DNA of 64,000 nt, from assembly GCF_040513375.1 (NCBI RefSeq), contig NZ_JBEVTG010000002.1, positions 744,001 through 808,000 of the forward strand. The letters run 5' to 3'. Position numbers and translations under genes: made by a program. Below, piece by piece: positions 18,720 to 27,499 of this stretch; position 1 is the stretch's first letter; the number at the start of each line of letters is the position of its first letter. The notes beneath the pieces were generated by a model. The model did no database searches and was not told the DNA's origin. It saw only the letters and a program-made list of their open reading frames with translations. This stretch comes from Flagellimonas_B algarum. Its GTDB lineage: Bacteria > Bacteroidota > Bacteroidia > Flavobacteriales > Flavobacteriaceae.

Positions 18720-19940
18720 ATGAACACGACAAAGATTGAATTTGAAAACCGCCAAGGCCAAAAGTTGGTCGGACGACTGGAACTTCCCGTTGACCGACAT
18801 CCCCATAATTTTGCCTTATTCGCCCATTGCTTTACCTGTACCAAGAACCTTTCTGCGGTTCGCAACATCAGCAAATCACTGACAGCCAATGGATTTGGGG
18901 TACTGCGTTTCGATTTTACCGGTTTGGGGGAAAGTGAAGGCGATTTTGCCGACACGAATTTCTCCGGCAACGTCGAGGACCTGGTAGCGGCCGCGGCCTA
19001 TTTAGAAACGAACTACCAAGCCCCTAGCTTGCTGATCGGGCACTCCTTAGGTGGGGCGGCCGTACTTTTCGCGGCCGGGCAGATCGATGCCGTCAAGGCA
19101 GTTGCGACGATTGGGGCACCGTCGAATCCGGTGCATGTAAAACAGTTGTTGCGAAGCGGTATCGAGGAAATCAAGACGACGGGACAGGCCGTTGTGAACC
19201 TGAGTGGACGTGATTTCACCATCAAAAAACAGTTTCTCGATGATTTGGAGGCCAATTCCCTTCCGGAAACGGTCAAAAAACTCCGCAAACCCCTGTTGAT
19301 CCTCCACTCACCCCAAGATGATACCGTAGGTATTGCGAATGCCGAAGCGATCTATGTGGCCGCCCATCACCCAAAGAGCTTTGTCTCGCTCGACGGCGCC
19401 GATCACCTCTTGTTCAACAAAGCGGATTCACTTTATGTAGGCGAAGTGATTTCCGGATGGGCCAAACGTTATTTGAAGGTCGATGGTAAGGTCGATGAAA
19501 AATTAAAATCGAATCACCAAGTGGTCGCTTCCCTAGCTTCAGAAGATGGGTTCACTACCCAAATGAAGGTCGGTAACCATTACCAATTGGCCGACGAACC
19601 CCTGAGTTTCGGTGGCAATGATTTTGGGCCATCACCCTATGAGTTGGTCTCTGCCGGTCTATCGGCCTGTACGGTCATGACCCTGCAGCTATATGCCAAG
19701 CGCAAAGGATGGCCGTTAGAACGGGCCGAAGTACATACGTCCTATAGCAAGACCCATGCCCAAGATTGCGAGGATTGTGAAAATAACAACGCCAAAATCG
19801 ACACCTTTCACAGGGAATTGAGATTGGTTGGGGAACTGGATGAAAAACAACGGAAAAGACTGGTCGAAATCGCTGACAAATGTCCGGTACACAAAACACT
19901 GCATAGTGAAACACAGGTCTTAACCGAATTGTTGCCCTAA
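18720..19940 (+). CDS. Bifunctional alpha/beta hydrolase - OsmC protein
   Basis: This 406-residue cytoplasmic fusion has an N-terminal alpha/beta hydrolase (about 1-250) with the nucleophile elbow GHSLGG (Ser109), and likely acid and histidine in the DDTVG and GADHLLF segments. The C-terminal OsmC domain (about 270-406) carries the two peroxidatic cysteines, Cys317 (LSACTVMT) and Cys388 (CPVHKTL). OsmC proteins reduce organic hydroperoxides; the fused hydrolase may release fatty-acid peroxides or another substrate. A CEDCE pair in the OsmC domain is usual in this fused subfamily. The fusion architecture is well known. The gene appears monocistronic. Confidence 0.93.
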   Translation: MNTTKIEFENRQGQKLVGRLELPVDRHPHNFALFAHCFTCTKNLSAVRNISKSLTANGFGVLRFDFTGLGESEGDFADTNFSGNVEDLVAAAAYLETNYQAPSLLIGHSLGGAAVLFAAGQIDAVKAVATIGAPSNPVHVKQLLRSGIEEIKTTGQAVVNLSGRDFTIKKQFLDDLEANSLPETVKKLRKPLLILHSPQDDTVGIANAEAIYVAAHHPKSFVSLDGADHLLFNKADSLYVGEVISGWAKRYLKVDGKVDEKLKSNHQVVASLASEDGFTTQMKVGNHYQLADEPLSFGGNDFGPSPYELVSAGLSACTVMTLQLYAKRKGWPLERAEVHTSYSKTHAQDCEDCENNNAKIDTFHRELRLVGELDEKQRKRLVEIADKCPVHKTLHSETQVLTELLP

Positions 19941-19943
19941 AGC

Positions 19944-20153
19944 TTAATACCTCATGTGGAGGATATCGAAATATTGGAGTTCCAATTCGATGGCGGCTTG
20001 TTGGATCTTTCGCAGCTGGCTGAAGTAATCTTCCACATGCAATTCCCCTTCGAACAAGCGGCGTTTGGCGTCGGTGTATGCCTTACTGAACGATTTCCTT
20101 TTGTTGCAGTATGCAATGAAATCGATATATTTTGCCGGATGGTGCAACGTCAT
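19944..20153 (-). CDS. Small hypothetical protein
   Basis: This is a 69-residue, largely helical protein starting MTLHHPAKYIDFIAYC and ending in a charged amphipathic region (VEDYFSQLRKIQQAAIELE). No family is recognised. It is accepted as a gene because it occupies an otherwise empty stretch, has even codon use, ends only 3 bp from the convergent hydrolase-OsmC stop, and the ATG at 20153 removes a weaker upstream extension. It could also be spurious. Confidence 0.5.
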   Translation of the reverse strand: MTLHHPAKYIDFIAYCNKRKSFSKAYTDAKRRLFEGELHVEDYFSQLRKIQQAAIELELQYFDILHMRY

Positions 20154-20230
20154 TGATGGTCCTTTTTCTGGCAATTGGGGGAATATGCCATTTCGTAACT
20201 TTAAACGGAAAAACCTTATTTTTAGTATTT

Positions 20231-20263
20231 CATCGATGATTTTTTACACTTTATCGATGATTT
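20231..20263. repeat. Direct repeat ATCGATGATTT, 21-bp period
   Basis: An exact 11-base repeat lies at 20232-20242 and 20253-20263, two helical turns apart, in an AT-rich stretch 69 bp upstream of the DUF1905/YdeI-like gene. The geometry suggests a tandem operator bound on one face of the helix. The protein that binds is unknown. Confidence 0.45.
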
Positions 20264-20331
20264 ATTCAATTCATGGGGTAGGATACGGATGTTCTTTTCC
20301 TTAAATACCCTTGAAACGAAAAGAACCTTTT

Positions 20332-20820
20332 ATGGAACAAAGTCCTGTTTTTGAAGTCGTTGTCAGCGGAACGCATAGCCTTGCCATTCCGGAAGCTATT
20401 GCCCGCCCCTTTTATGAAAAAGGGATGAAACGGGTATTGGTCGAGGCACGATATGGAGAACGTAGCCTGCGGATCCATGCCGCCTTGAACCGGTGGAAGA
20501 ACGGTACCTATTCCATCATGTTCAGTAAAAACAACCAAAAAAAGCTGGGCATCTTTCCGAACGACTACTTTCAAATGCAGTTCTTTGAAGACACCTCAAA
20601 ATATGGGGTCGAACTGCCTGAAGAATTCGAAGCGGTCCTTTTCGGCGATCCCGAAGCACATCGAATTTTCGAGGGTTTCACCCCGGGCAAAAAACGGGGC
20701 ATTATCTACATGATCGCGAAATTCAAAGCCTCACAAAAACGGATCGATAAGACCTTGCTCCTTTGCGAAAACCTAAAACGTGGGCTACGTGACAACAAAG
20801 AGCTATTGCGTCCGCTCTAG
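20332..20820 (+). CDS. DUF1905 / YdeI-OmdA-like protein
   Basis: This 162-residue protein resembles the DUF1905 plus OmdA arrangement of the YdeI superfamily. The N-terminal half is a small beta-barrel (FEVVVSGTHSLAIPEAIARPF...KRVLVEARYG), and the C-terminal helical part has the LFGDPEAHRIFEGFTPGKKRGIIYMI and A.SQKRIDKT pattern seen in the YdeI family. Function is not established. The ATG at 20332 is used because a TTG seven codons upstream adds only a basic stretch unlike the family. A direct repeat upstream may control it. It is unrelated by position to the YdeI gene at 5815. Confidence 0.72.
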   Translation: MEQSPVFEVVVSGTHSLAIPEAIARPFYEKGMKRVLVEARYGERSLRIHAALNRWKNGTYSIMFSKNNQKKLGIFPNDYFQMQFFEDTSKYGVELPEEFEAVLFGDPEAHRIFEGFTPGKKRGIIYMIAKFKASQKRIDKTLLLCENLKRGLRDNKELLRPL

Positions 20821-20875
20821 CTTGCCAACGCCCTAAGAAAGCTGTACCTTAGGTGCAAACCTTTAAACCCTTACG

Positions 20876-21685
20876 ATGAAAAAATACACGACCTTGGTCT
20901 TGGGATTGTCGGTACTTCTTTTTGGCGCCTGTAAAATGGGCACCAAGGAAAGTGATGCGAAAAATGCGGAAGCAGCGACCCCGGAAACGGAGGCTGCGAC
21001 AGGCCTGACCTTATCAAAGTTAGCGAACTCACCGGCCTATGCCGATGCGGCCTTAGTGTTGAACGCCCCGGCCGATGCGGCCCTACCCAGTGGAGGCGAA
21101 GTCAACTTCGATTTTTCGGTCACCAATTATGAGTTAGGTGCACAGACCGATAGCCCAAACGCAAGCGACCTTGCCAATTCGGGTAAAGGACAACACATCC
21201 ACTTTATTTTGAACAACCAACCGTATTCGGCCCATTACGAAGCGTCTTTTACCAAAGAAGTGCCCGATGGGGTACACCATTTGGTGGCGTTTTTGAGTCG
21301 GTCTTACCACGAATCGGTCAAGAACGACAATTCGGTGGTCGTTACGAAACTCGAAGTCGGGGCGAATGCCCAAGATTCCATTGGATTGGATATGGAAGCG
21401 CCTACCCTGATTTACAGCCGGCCAAAAGGTACGTATGCTGGAAAAGATACCGAGAATTTGTTATTGGACTTTTTCGTGCTGAACACCACCTTGTCCGAAA
21501 ACGGCAACAAGGTACGGGCGACCATCAATGGAGAGGAATTCATCATCGCTGAATGGGCACCCCATGTCATCAATGGCTTGCCAAAGGGCGAAGTGACGGT
21601 TAAACTCGAATTGATCGATGGGGATGGGAACCTGATTCCAGGTCCTTTTAACCAGGTGGAACGCGCGGTAACCTTAACGGAATAG
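20876..21685 (+). CDS. Hypothetical lipoprotein
   Basis: This 269-residue protein has a lipoprotein signal (LFGACK, lipid-modified Cys about 19), a low-complexity Ala/Glu/Thr linker, and then a beta-rich domain. The domain contains GKGQHIHFILNNQPYSAHYE and VPDGVHHLVAFLSRSYHES, whose spaced histidines recall DUF4399-type domains, and a second copy-like region near the end (KVRATINGEEFIIAEW...LPKGEVTVKLELID). It is well supported as a gene by its signal, spacing and a strong terminator just downstream. The function is unknown; a periplasmic ligand- or metal-binding role is only a suggestion. Confidence 0.75.
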   Translation: MKKYTTLVLGLSVLLFGACKMGTKESDAKNAEAATPETEAATGLTLSKLANSPAYADAALVLNAPADAALPSGGEVNFDFSVTNYELGAQTDSPNASDLANSGKGQHIHFILNNQPYSAHYEASFTKEVPDGVHHLVAFLSRSYHESVKNDNSVVVTKLEVGANAQDSIGLDMEAPTLIYSRPKGTYAGKDTENLLLDFFVLNTTLSENGNKVRATINGEEFIIAEWAPHVINGLPKGEVTVKLELIDGDGNLIPGPFNQVERAVTLTE

Positions 21686-21718
21686 TTAGGCACGATCTTA
21701 GATTGAACATATAGTGAA

Positions 21719-21745
21719 AAGCCACCCTACGGGTGGCTTTTTTTA
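21719..21745 (+). terminator. Rho-independent terminator
   Basis: A 9-bp stem AAGCCACCC / GGGTGGCTT with a 3-base loop is followed by a run of T. It ends the lipoprotein transcript just before the convergent ABC permease gene. Confidence 0.9.
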
Positions 21746-24286
21746 TTGTGCTTCCTTGCGGAGAACCTCCAAGGGCGTACTTCGAAGGACCGTCCCGCTA
21801 TTCAGCAACCCAATGCCCAAAACCATGATCATGATGCCCGGTAGCACCACCCCAAAGGGAATCCACGACGGTACGAACTCACTTTCAAAAACGAATCGGG
21901 CCAACAAGAAACTCCCTAAGAGTGATAAGGTGATGCCGATACCCGCACCCAAAAAGCCGAGGTAGAGGTATTCCAAAGCGGTAATGCGCAAAATCTGCTT
22001 TGATTTCGCCCCTAGGGTTCGTAGCAACACGCTTTCTTTGATCCGTTGGTATTTGCTATTGCGCACCGATCCTATCAGTACGATGATACCGGTGAGGATA
22101 CTGAAAAAGGCCATGAAATTGATGACCCAGGCAATTTTATTGAGAATGTCTTCGATAACGGTCAATACCTGACGCAAATCGATAATGGAAACCGTAGGAA
22201 ACCGACGCACCAAATTCCGCTGTAATCGGGCCGAACTTGCAACGTCATCGACCTTGGTCGTCAACACATGGAATTGTGGGGCGTCTTCCAAGATGTCTTT
22301 GGGGAATACGATCGAAAAATTGATCTGCATCCTGGCCCAGTCCACTGATCTAATATGGGCCACCACCGTTTCCATCAATACCCCCTGCACATTGAAAATT
22401 ATACGATCGCCGAGGCCGACCTCGGCATCCCTGGCCACATTATCGGCCAAAGAGATAGGAATCGGTGCCCCTACCTTGCTTTTTTCGGGCCAATTGCCTT
22501 CCAAGGTCGTTTCCGAAACCACCATGGAGTCGCGATAGGTAACACGGAATTCGTGATGTAAGATCCAGTTGTTCACTGTGGCGGTACTGTCCAAAATCAA
22601 CTCCCGAACAGGCCGGTCTTTGATTTGTTGCATCCGCATGGTTACGATCGGGATGTTGCTTAGTACGGGCAAGCCTGCATCACTGATACTAGCGGCCGCG
22701 GCTTCCCGTTCTTCGGTCTGCACATCCATCAATACCAAATTCGGGGCATCATCGGTACTGCCCAAGGAAGTTCTGGCCAGCAACACATCACGGGTAAAAT
22801 ACAGCGTACTGATGAGGAAGGCCCCGACCCCGATAGCTAAAATAAGGACGGTGGTCTGATTGTTGGGTCGAAATAGATTCAATAGACTCTGCCGGGCGGT
22901 GAATCCCCATGAAGACGGAAAAAAACGTTTTACCATTCGCATGAACCCTATGGCCATAGCTCCTAAAATCGCAAAGACCACTAAAATGGCCAGTACGAAA
23001 AAGAAGGCATTTCGGGCGTTGCCCAACAACCAATACGAAAACGCGAACACAAAAGCGACAATACCTAAAAATACCAAGATCCTGGCCTTGCGTGACTTGA
23101 CCATGCGCCCCTCGTCGAGACGTAATACCTGTAAGGGTGAAACATACCAGGTACCCAAAAGTGGGGTCAAGGCGAAAAGAATTGACATGACGATTCCCAA
23201 GACCAAACCGATCAGAATGGCGTTCGGAGCCAACGTAATGACGACTTCAAAGGGCAAAAAGTTCTGCAACAAATATGGAAAGGACTGCTGTAATAGCAAT
23301 CCCGCCAAAACCCCTAATACGCCGCCGATCAGTCCCATTCCTGCAATTTGGATCAGATAGATCAAAAAGGTTTGACGGCGGGTGGCACCAATACACTTCA
23401 AAACGGCCACCGAACGAAGTTTCTCACGGATATAGATATGAACCGAACTGGCAATACCCACACATCCCAGCAACAATGCGATAAACGCGACCAGGTTGAG
23501 GAATTTCCCGAAATTATCATAGCTTCTACCGAGACGCTGACCGGTCGATAAATGCGTGTCGAGGTCGGCATTTTCCACATCGAGCAGGGGATCGACAACG
23601 GCATCCAGTTCTTCCAGGTCTTGCCCGGGTTCGGCAACGAAGTAAAAATCATAGCCCACCCGACTTCCGGTTTGGATCAATCCAGTAGCCGCAACGGAAG
23701 CATAAGGTATGAACACCGGTGGGGCGATCGAAGCGCCGACACCTCCGGTATCCGGTGCCGATAGCAATTTACCCACAATGGGGAACATCTTGTTTCCGAT
23801 TTTGATCGAATCGCCTAGTGTTACCTCGAATTGCAACATCAACGTGGCATCGACCAAGGCCCCGCCTTCTTGTTGATATACTTCAGCGGCGGTTTTGGGT
23901 TCCGTCTCCAATTCGCCATAAAATGGAAAGCCCCCTTCGATACCTTTGACCCCGATCAATCGGGCATCCCCGGTCTTGGGGAAGAGTCCCATCGAAGGAA
24001 AACCAACTGCCTTGGCATCGGCCCCACCTAAGGAGTCGATGATGGCCAATACTTTTTCGTTGGGTGGCTGATTACTATCGATCAGATAATCGGCCCCCAT
24101 CAAGGCTTTCGACTGTAAGGCGATATTTTCTTTAAGATTGGTGCTAAAGGATTGGATACTGACCACGGCGGCAATCCCTAGAATGATCGATGCCATGAAC
24201 AGCAGCAACCGCTTGAGGCTTGCCCTACCGTCACGCCACGCCATTTGAAACAGCCATTTCATACCGGCTTTTTGCATAGGTTCCAT
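21743..24286 (-). CDS. YbbP-like ABC transporter permease (FtsX family)
   Basis: This 847-residue membrane protein has an N-terminal helix, a periplasmic MacB-like domain, and FtsX-type membrane blocks at about 250-400 and 700-840. Paired hydrophobic segments lie between these blocks (about 420-510), giving the doubled FtsX layout of YbbP. With the ATPase encoded 6 bp upstream it would form a YbbA-YbbP-type mechanotransmission complex that works on lipids or lipoproteins at the inner membrane face rather than a classical importer. The start could be the ATG at 24286 or the internal Met-Lys-Trp-Leu Met eight codons later; the latter matches the usual N-terminus. Confidence 0.9.
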   Translation of the reverse strand: MEPMQKAGMKWLFQMAWRDGRASLKRLLLFMASIILGIAAVVSIQSFSTNLKENIALQSKALMGADYLIDSNQPPNEKVLAIIDSLGGADAKAVGFPSMGLFPKTGDARLIGVKGIEGGFPFYGELETEPKTAAEVYQQEGGALVDATLMLQFEVTLGDSIKIGNKMFPIVGKLLSAPDTGGVGASIAPPVFIPYASVAATGLIQTGSRVGYDFYFVAEPGQDLEELDAVVDPLLDVENADLDTHLSTGQRLGRSYDNFGKFLNLVAFIALLLGCVGIASSVHIYIREKLRSVAVLKCIGATRRQTFLIYLIQIAGMGLIGGVLGVLAGLLLQQSFPYLLQNFLPFEVVITLAPNAILIGLVLGIVMSILFALTPLLGTWYVSPLQVLRLDEGRMVKSRKARILVFLGIVAFVFAFSYWLLGNARNAFFFVLAILVVFAILGAMAIGFMRMVKRFFPSSWGFTARQSLLNLFRPNNQTTVLILAIGVGAFLISTLYFTRDVLLARTSLGSTDDAPNLVLMDVQTEEREAAAASISDAGLPVLSNIPIVTMRMQQIKDRPVRELILDSTATVNNWILHHEFRVTYRDSMVVSETTLEGNWPEKSKVGAPIPISLADNVARDAEVGLGDRIIFNVQGVLMETVVAHIRSVDWARMQINFSIVFPKDILEDAPQFHVLTTKVDDVASSARLQRNLVRRFPTVSIIDLRQVLTVIEDILNKIAWVINFMAFFSILTGIIVLIGSVRNSKYQRIKESVLLRTLGAKSKQILRITALEYLYLGFLGAGIGITLSLLGSFLLARFVFESEFVPSWIPFGVVLPGIMIMVLGIGLLNSGTVLRSTPLEVLRKEAQ

Positions 24287-24292
24287 GGGGTA

Positions 24293-24979
24293 TTATCGAG
24301 TTATCGCTTCCGGGGTCAGCACACGACCACCTTTGAGTCGCAAGATGCGTTGTGTCTTACTGGCCAATTCAAGGTCATGGGTCACGATGACCAAAGTGGT
24401 GCCGGCTTCCTGATTCAAATCAAACAGCAACTGAACCACTTTCTCGCCGGTTTCCTCGTCTAAATTACCGGTAGGTTCATCGGCAAAAAGAATCGATGGG
24501 CGGTTTGAAAATGCCCGTGCCAATGCCACTCGTTGTTGCTCACCCCCCGACAATTGTGAAGGGTAATGTTGCATACGGTCACCAAGGCCCACCTTACCCA
24601 ATAATTCCCTTGCGGTTTTGGCTGGATCGGCCTTCCCTTGCAATTCCAAAGGCACTGAAACGTTTTCAAGAGCCGTTAAGGTCGGCAGCAATTGAAAATT
24701 TTGAAAAATAAAGCCGACATGCTGGTTGCGTAGAATCGCCCGGCCATCTTCATTCAATGAAGCCAAATCGACACCGCACAATTCGACCGTACCACTATCG
24801 GCACGATCCAAACCGGCACACAGACCCAATAGGGTGGTCTTCCCACTTCCTGAAGGGCCTACGATCGAAAAAGTCTCCCCGGCCGAAATGGTGAAAGAAA
24901 CGTCATCGAGCACGGTCAAGCGCCGTGACCCACTGGTGTAGGTCTTTCCAAGATGGCTGACATTTAATATCTTTGACAT
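24293..24979 (-). CDS. YbbA/LolD-like ABC transporter ATP-binding protein
   Basis: This 228-residue ATPase has all key motifs: Walker A GPSGSGKTT (41-49), Q-loop in FIFQNFQLL, signature LSGGEQQR, Walker B ILFADEPTGNLD and the H-loop VTHD. Length and sequence match the MacB/LolD/YbbA group that drives FtsX-type permeases. It is the first gene of the operon with the YbbP-like permease and is divergent, 69 bp away, from a TesA-like esterase. In enterobacteria ybbA-ybbP sit beside tesA, so the neighbourhood supports the YbbA assignment. Confidence 0.93.
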   Translation of the reverse strand: MSKILNVSHLGKTYTSGSRRLTVLDDVSFTISAGETFSIVGPSGSGKTTLLGLCAGLDRADSGTVELCGVDLASLNEDGRAILRNQHVGFIFQNFQLLPTLTALENVSVPLELQGKADPAKTARELLGKVGLGDRMQHYPSQLSGGEQQRVALARAFSNRPSILFADEPTGNLDEETGEKVVQLLFDLNQEAGTTLVIVTHDLELASKTQRILRLKGGRVLTPEAITR

Positions 24980-25048
24980 AGTCTGTTGTTCCTAAATTCG
25001 AAAGCTGGAAAAATAGGCAAATGATTTCGAATTTCTTAGCCTAAGCCC

Positions 25049-25741
25049 ATGCGTGACCTCTTAAAGTTTCGTTATTTTTTCATCCTTCTGTTCCTTTCCG
25101 CTTGCGGGAATCCCGGTAAAAAGGAAAATGTGTCCGAAACCCCGGAAACCCATGCCGAAGTTGCGGTCGAACCCGAGCAAAACGGGGATAAGGTCATCCT
25201 TTTTTTCGGAGACAGTCTCACGGCCGGCTATGGCATTGAATTGGAAGAGGCTTTTCCTGCTTTGATACAAAACAGGATAGATTCGCTAAGACTCGGTTAC
25301 ACCGTTTTGAATTCGGGATTGAGTGGGGAAACCACTTCGGGCGGACTGAATCGCCTGAACTGGGTTTTGAACCAAAAAGTCGACATCTTTGTCCTTGAAT
25401 TGGGGGCCAATGACGGCCTTCGTGGAATTCCACTCACCGAAACCAAAAGCAATCTACAAGCCATGATCGATTTGGTGCGTACCAAGAACCCCGAAACCAA
25501 GATCATACTGGCGGGAATGCAGATCCCCCCGAATATGGGACCGGAATATACCGGGGAGTTCCGCAAACTGTTTCCGGAGTTGGCGGAAGGAAACCAAATC
25601 GATTTGATCCCATTTTTGTTGGATGGGGTGGCGGGCATTCCCGAATTGAATTTGCAAGATGGTATCCATCCAACACCGGAAGGACATCAAATCGTCAAAG
25701 AAACGGTTTGGAAGGTCTTGCAACCCAATTTGACCCGGTAA
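25049..25741 (+). CDS. TesA-like SGNH esterase/thioesterase lipoprotein
   Basis: This 230-residue protein has a lipobox (LSAC, Cys19) and a GDSL/SGNH hydrolase domain. Catalytic and oxyanion residues are visible: Ser56 in FFGDSLTAGYG, Gly in SGLSGETTSGG, Asn121 in ELGANDG, and Asp204/His207 in DGIHPTPEGH. It should hydrolyse acyl or aryl esters, lysophospholipids or thioesters in the periplasm. E. coli TesA is a soluble periplasmic enzyme; here a lipid anchor is predicted. It diverges from the ybbA-ybbP-like operon and lies 3 bp upstream of an AraC regulator gene, with which it is probably cotranscribed. Confidence 0.92.
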   Translation: MRDLLKFRYFFILLFLSACGNPGKKENVSETPETHAEVAVEPEQNGDKVILFFGDSLTAGYGIELEEAFPALIQNRIDSLRLGYTVLNSGLSGETTSGGLNRLNWVLNQKVDIFVLELGANDGLRGIPLTETKSNLQAMIDLVRTKNPETKIILAGMQIPPNMGPEYTGEFRKLFPELAEGNQIDLIPFLLDGVAGIPELNLQDGIHPTPEGHQIVKETVWKVLQPNLTR

Positions 25742-25744
25742 CCC

Positions 25745-26626
25745 ATGGACGGGGTCAAAACCTATCATCAAGTCGATCGCCATAACAAAGGGGCCTTTTT
25801 TGGGATTTCGAGTATGGCATCGATTTATGAAAAGCGAAACGGCAAGACCGACGACCCACACCGGCATGATTTCTTCACCCTGCTTTTGGTCAAGGAAGCA
25901 AGGGGTACCCACCTTATCGATTTCAGCAGCCACCCCCTACAAGGCAACAACATTTATTTCATCGGTCCTGGTCAAGTACATCAGGTAATCGAAGAACAGG
26001 CTTCAAAAGGGTACTCCATCGTTTTCTCTGAAGATTTTTTGGTACGGAATGCCATTTCAAAACAATTTATCGAGGAACTCAACCTATTCCGCGAATTCGG
26101 TGATTCACCTCCCCTACCCCTATTAGCGGATGATTTGGATCATTTGCTCGGTCTGGCCGAGAACATGCAACAATGGCACCAAACGGAATCACCATGGAAA
26201 CTGGATGCACTTGGTGCTTTATTAAAACTATTTCTCATCCATTGCCGCTCCTTATGTAGCGTACCCCCTATGCCATCCCAGCTTCAGGAAAACGGGCAGA
26301 CCCTGCTACTCGATTTCAAGGAATTGGTCAATCAAAAACATACGAAGTGGCATGCTACCTCGACCTATGCGGAGGCTTTACACGTCACCGCTGACCACTT
26401 GAACAAAGTGGTGAAGACCTTGACCGGAAAAACCGCGAAATCGCATATTCAAAGTCGAATTATCGTGGAGGCCAAACGAAGGTTGTTCCATACCGATCAA
26501 AGCTTAAAAGAAATCGGCTATGCCCTGGGTTTCAACGAACCGGCCAACTTCAGCGCATTCTTCAAAAAATGCACCGGAACAGCCCCATCACACTTCAAAA
26601 GCAGCTTCAGGAACGGAAATTCATAA
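25745..26626 (+). CDS. AraC family transcriptional regulator
   Basis: This 293-residue regulator has an N-terminal cupin-like sensing domain (about 20-150, with DDPHRHDFFTLLLVKEARGTH split by a metal/ligand-type histidine pair) and a C-terminal AraC double helix-turn-helix (about 195-290). The second helix-turn-helix ends in the typical EIGYALGFNEPANFSAFFKK stretch. It follows the TesA-like gene by 3 bp, and a pirin gene lies 71 bp downstream, so one of these is a likely target. The inducer is unknown. Confidence 0.9.
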   Translation: MDGVKTYHQVDRHNKGAFFGISSMASIYEKRNGKTDDPHRHDFFTLLLVKEARGTHLIDFSSHPLQGNNIYFIGPGQVHQVIEEQASKGYSIVFSEDFLVRNAISKQFIEELNLFREFGDSPPLPLLADDLDHLLGLAENMQQWHQTESPWKLDALGALLKLFLIHCRSLCSVPPMPSQLQENGQTLLLDFKELVNQKHTKWHATSTYAEALHVTADHLNKVVKTLTGKTAKSHIQSRIIVEAKRRLFHTDQSLKEIGYALGFNEPANFSAFFKKCTGTAPSHFKSSFRNGNS

Positions 26627-26697
26627 GGACCCCCCTGATTTTCATATTCCCAGACAAGGGACAATGCCTGAACTTTGTGGTATAAAAATCCAATATC

Positions 26698-27411
26698 ATG
26701 AAAAACGTCATCCATACAGCAGCTAGCAGGGGCCATGCCGATCATGGTTGGTTGCAATCAAAGCACAGTTTCAGTTTTGCCGGATACCACAATCCGAAAC
26801 GCATGAATTTCGGGGTGTTACGTGTACTCAACGATGATACCGTTGCGGGTGGTCAGGGATTTGGCACCCATCCCCACGACAATATGGAAATCATTTCGAT
26901 TCCACTGGAAGGTGATTTGGAGCACAAAGACAGCATGGGCAATACCGAGGTCATCAAAGAAGGGCACATCCAGGCCATGAGCGCCGGTACCGGCATTTTC
27001 CATAGCGAGTACAACAAGAACGCCGATAGCACGGTCAAATTCCTTCAGATTTGGATCTTTCCGAAAACGAAGAACGTGACACCGCGATACGACCAACAAT
27101 CGTTGAGCGCCCTATCGAAACAAAATGAACTCTATCAAGTGCTTTCGCCGAACGAAGGGGATGCAGGGGTCTGGATCCATCAAGATGCTTGGTTCCACAT
27201 GGGCGATTTTCAAGAACGCACCCAAGTCGAATACGCCCTGAAAAAACAGGGCAATGGGGTATACGCCTTCGTACTGGAGGGCCAATTCGAAATCAATGGG
27301 AAAACCATTGAAAAACGGGATGGCATGGGTATATGGGATACGGAAACCCTACACTTGACCAGCAGTCCGAACAGTCGGATCTTGCTTATGGAGGTCCCTA
27401 TGCACTTGTAG
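26698..27411 (+). CDS. Pirin family protein (YhhW-like)
   Basis: This 237-residue bicupin has conserved pirin segments RGHADHGWLQSKHSFSFAGY and a metal site in GTHPHDNMEIISIPLEG with the later H.....E (MSAGTGIFHSEYN). YhhW-type pirins have quercetin 2,3-dioxygenase activity in vitro, and some act as redox sensors; which applies here is unknown. It starts with ATG at 26698 and is followed by a terminator-like hairpin before the sigma factor gene. It is probably monocistronic, possibly under the AraC regulator encoded upstream. Confidence 0.9.
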   Translation: MKNVIHTAASRGHADHGWLQSKHSFSFAGYHNPKRMNFGVLRVLNDDTVAGGQGFGTHPHDNMEIISIPLEGDLEHKDSMGNTEVIKEGHIQAMSAGTGIFHSEYNKNADSTVKFLQIWIFPKTKNVTPRYDQQSLSALSKQNELYQVLSPNEGDAGVWIHQDAWFHMGDFQERTQVEYALKKQGNGVYAFVLEGQFEINGKTIEKRDGMGIWDTETLHLTSSPNSRILLMEVPMHL

Positions 27412-27461
27412 GCCTAATTATGAATAGGGCTTGGTCGCTTCGTAAAAGAATGCGGGTGGTG

Positions 27462-27486
27462 AAAAGGGTGTGAAAGCGCCCTTTTT
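27462..27486 (+). terminator. Candidate terminator after pirin gene
   Basis: AAAAGGG and CCCTTTTT form a 7-bp stem around a 10-base loop and run into a T tract. The hairpin lies between the pirin stop and the sigma factor start at 27500, so the sigma gene needs its own promoter or read-through. Confidence 0.5.
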
Positions 27487-27499
27487 CCTATTTTTGGGT

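Noticed and set aside
27489..27496. TATTTTTG as a promoter -7 element for the sigma factor
   Set aside because: It matches TAnnTTTG, but lies 3 bp before the start codon, so transcription would begin inside the gene; probably chance.
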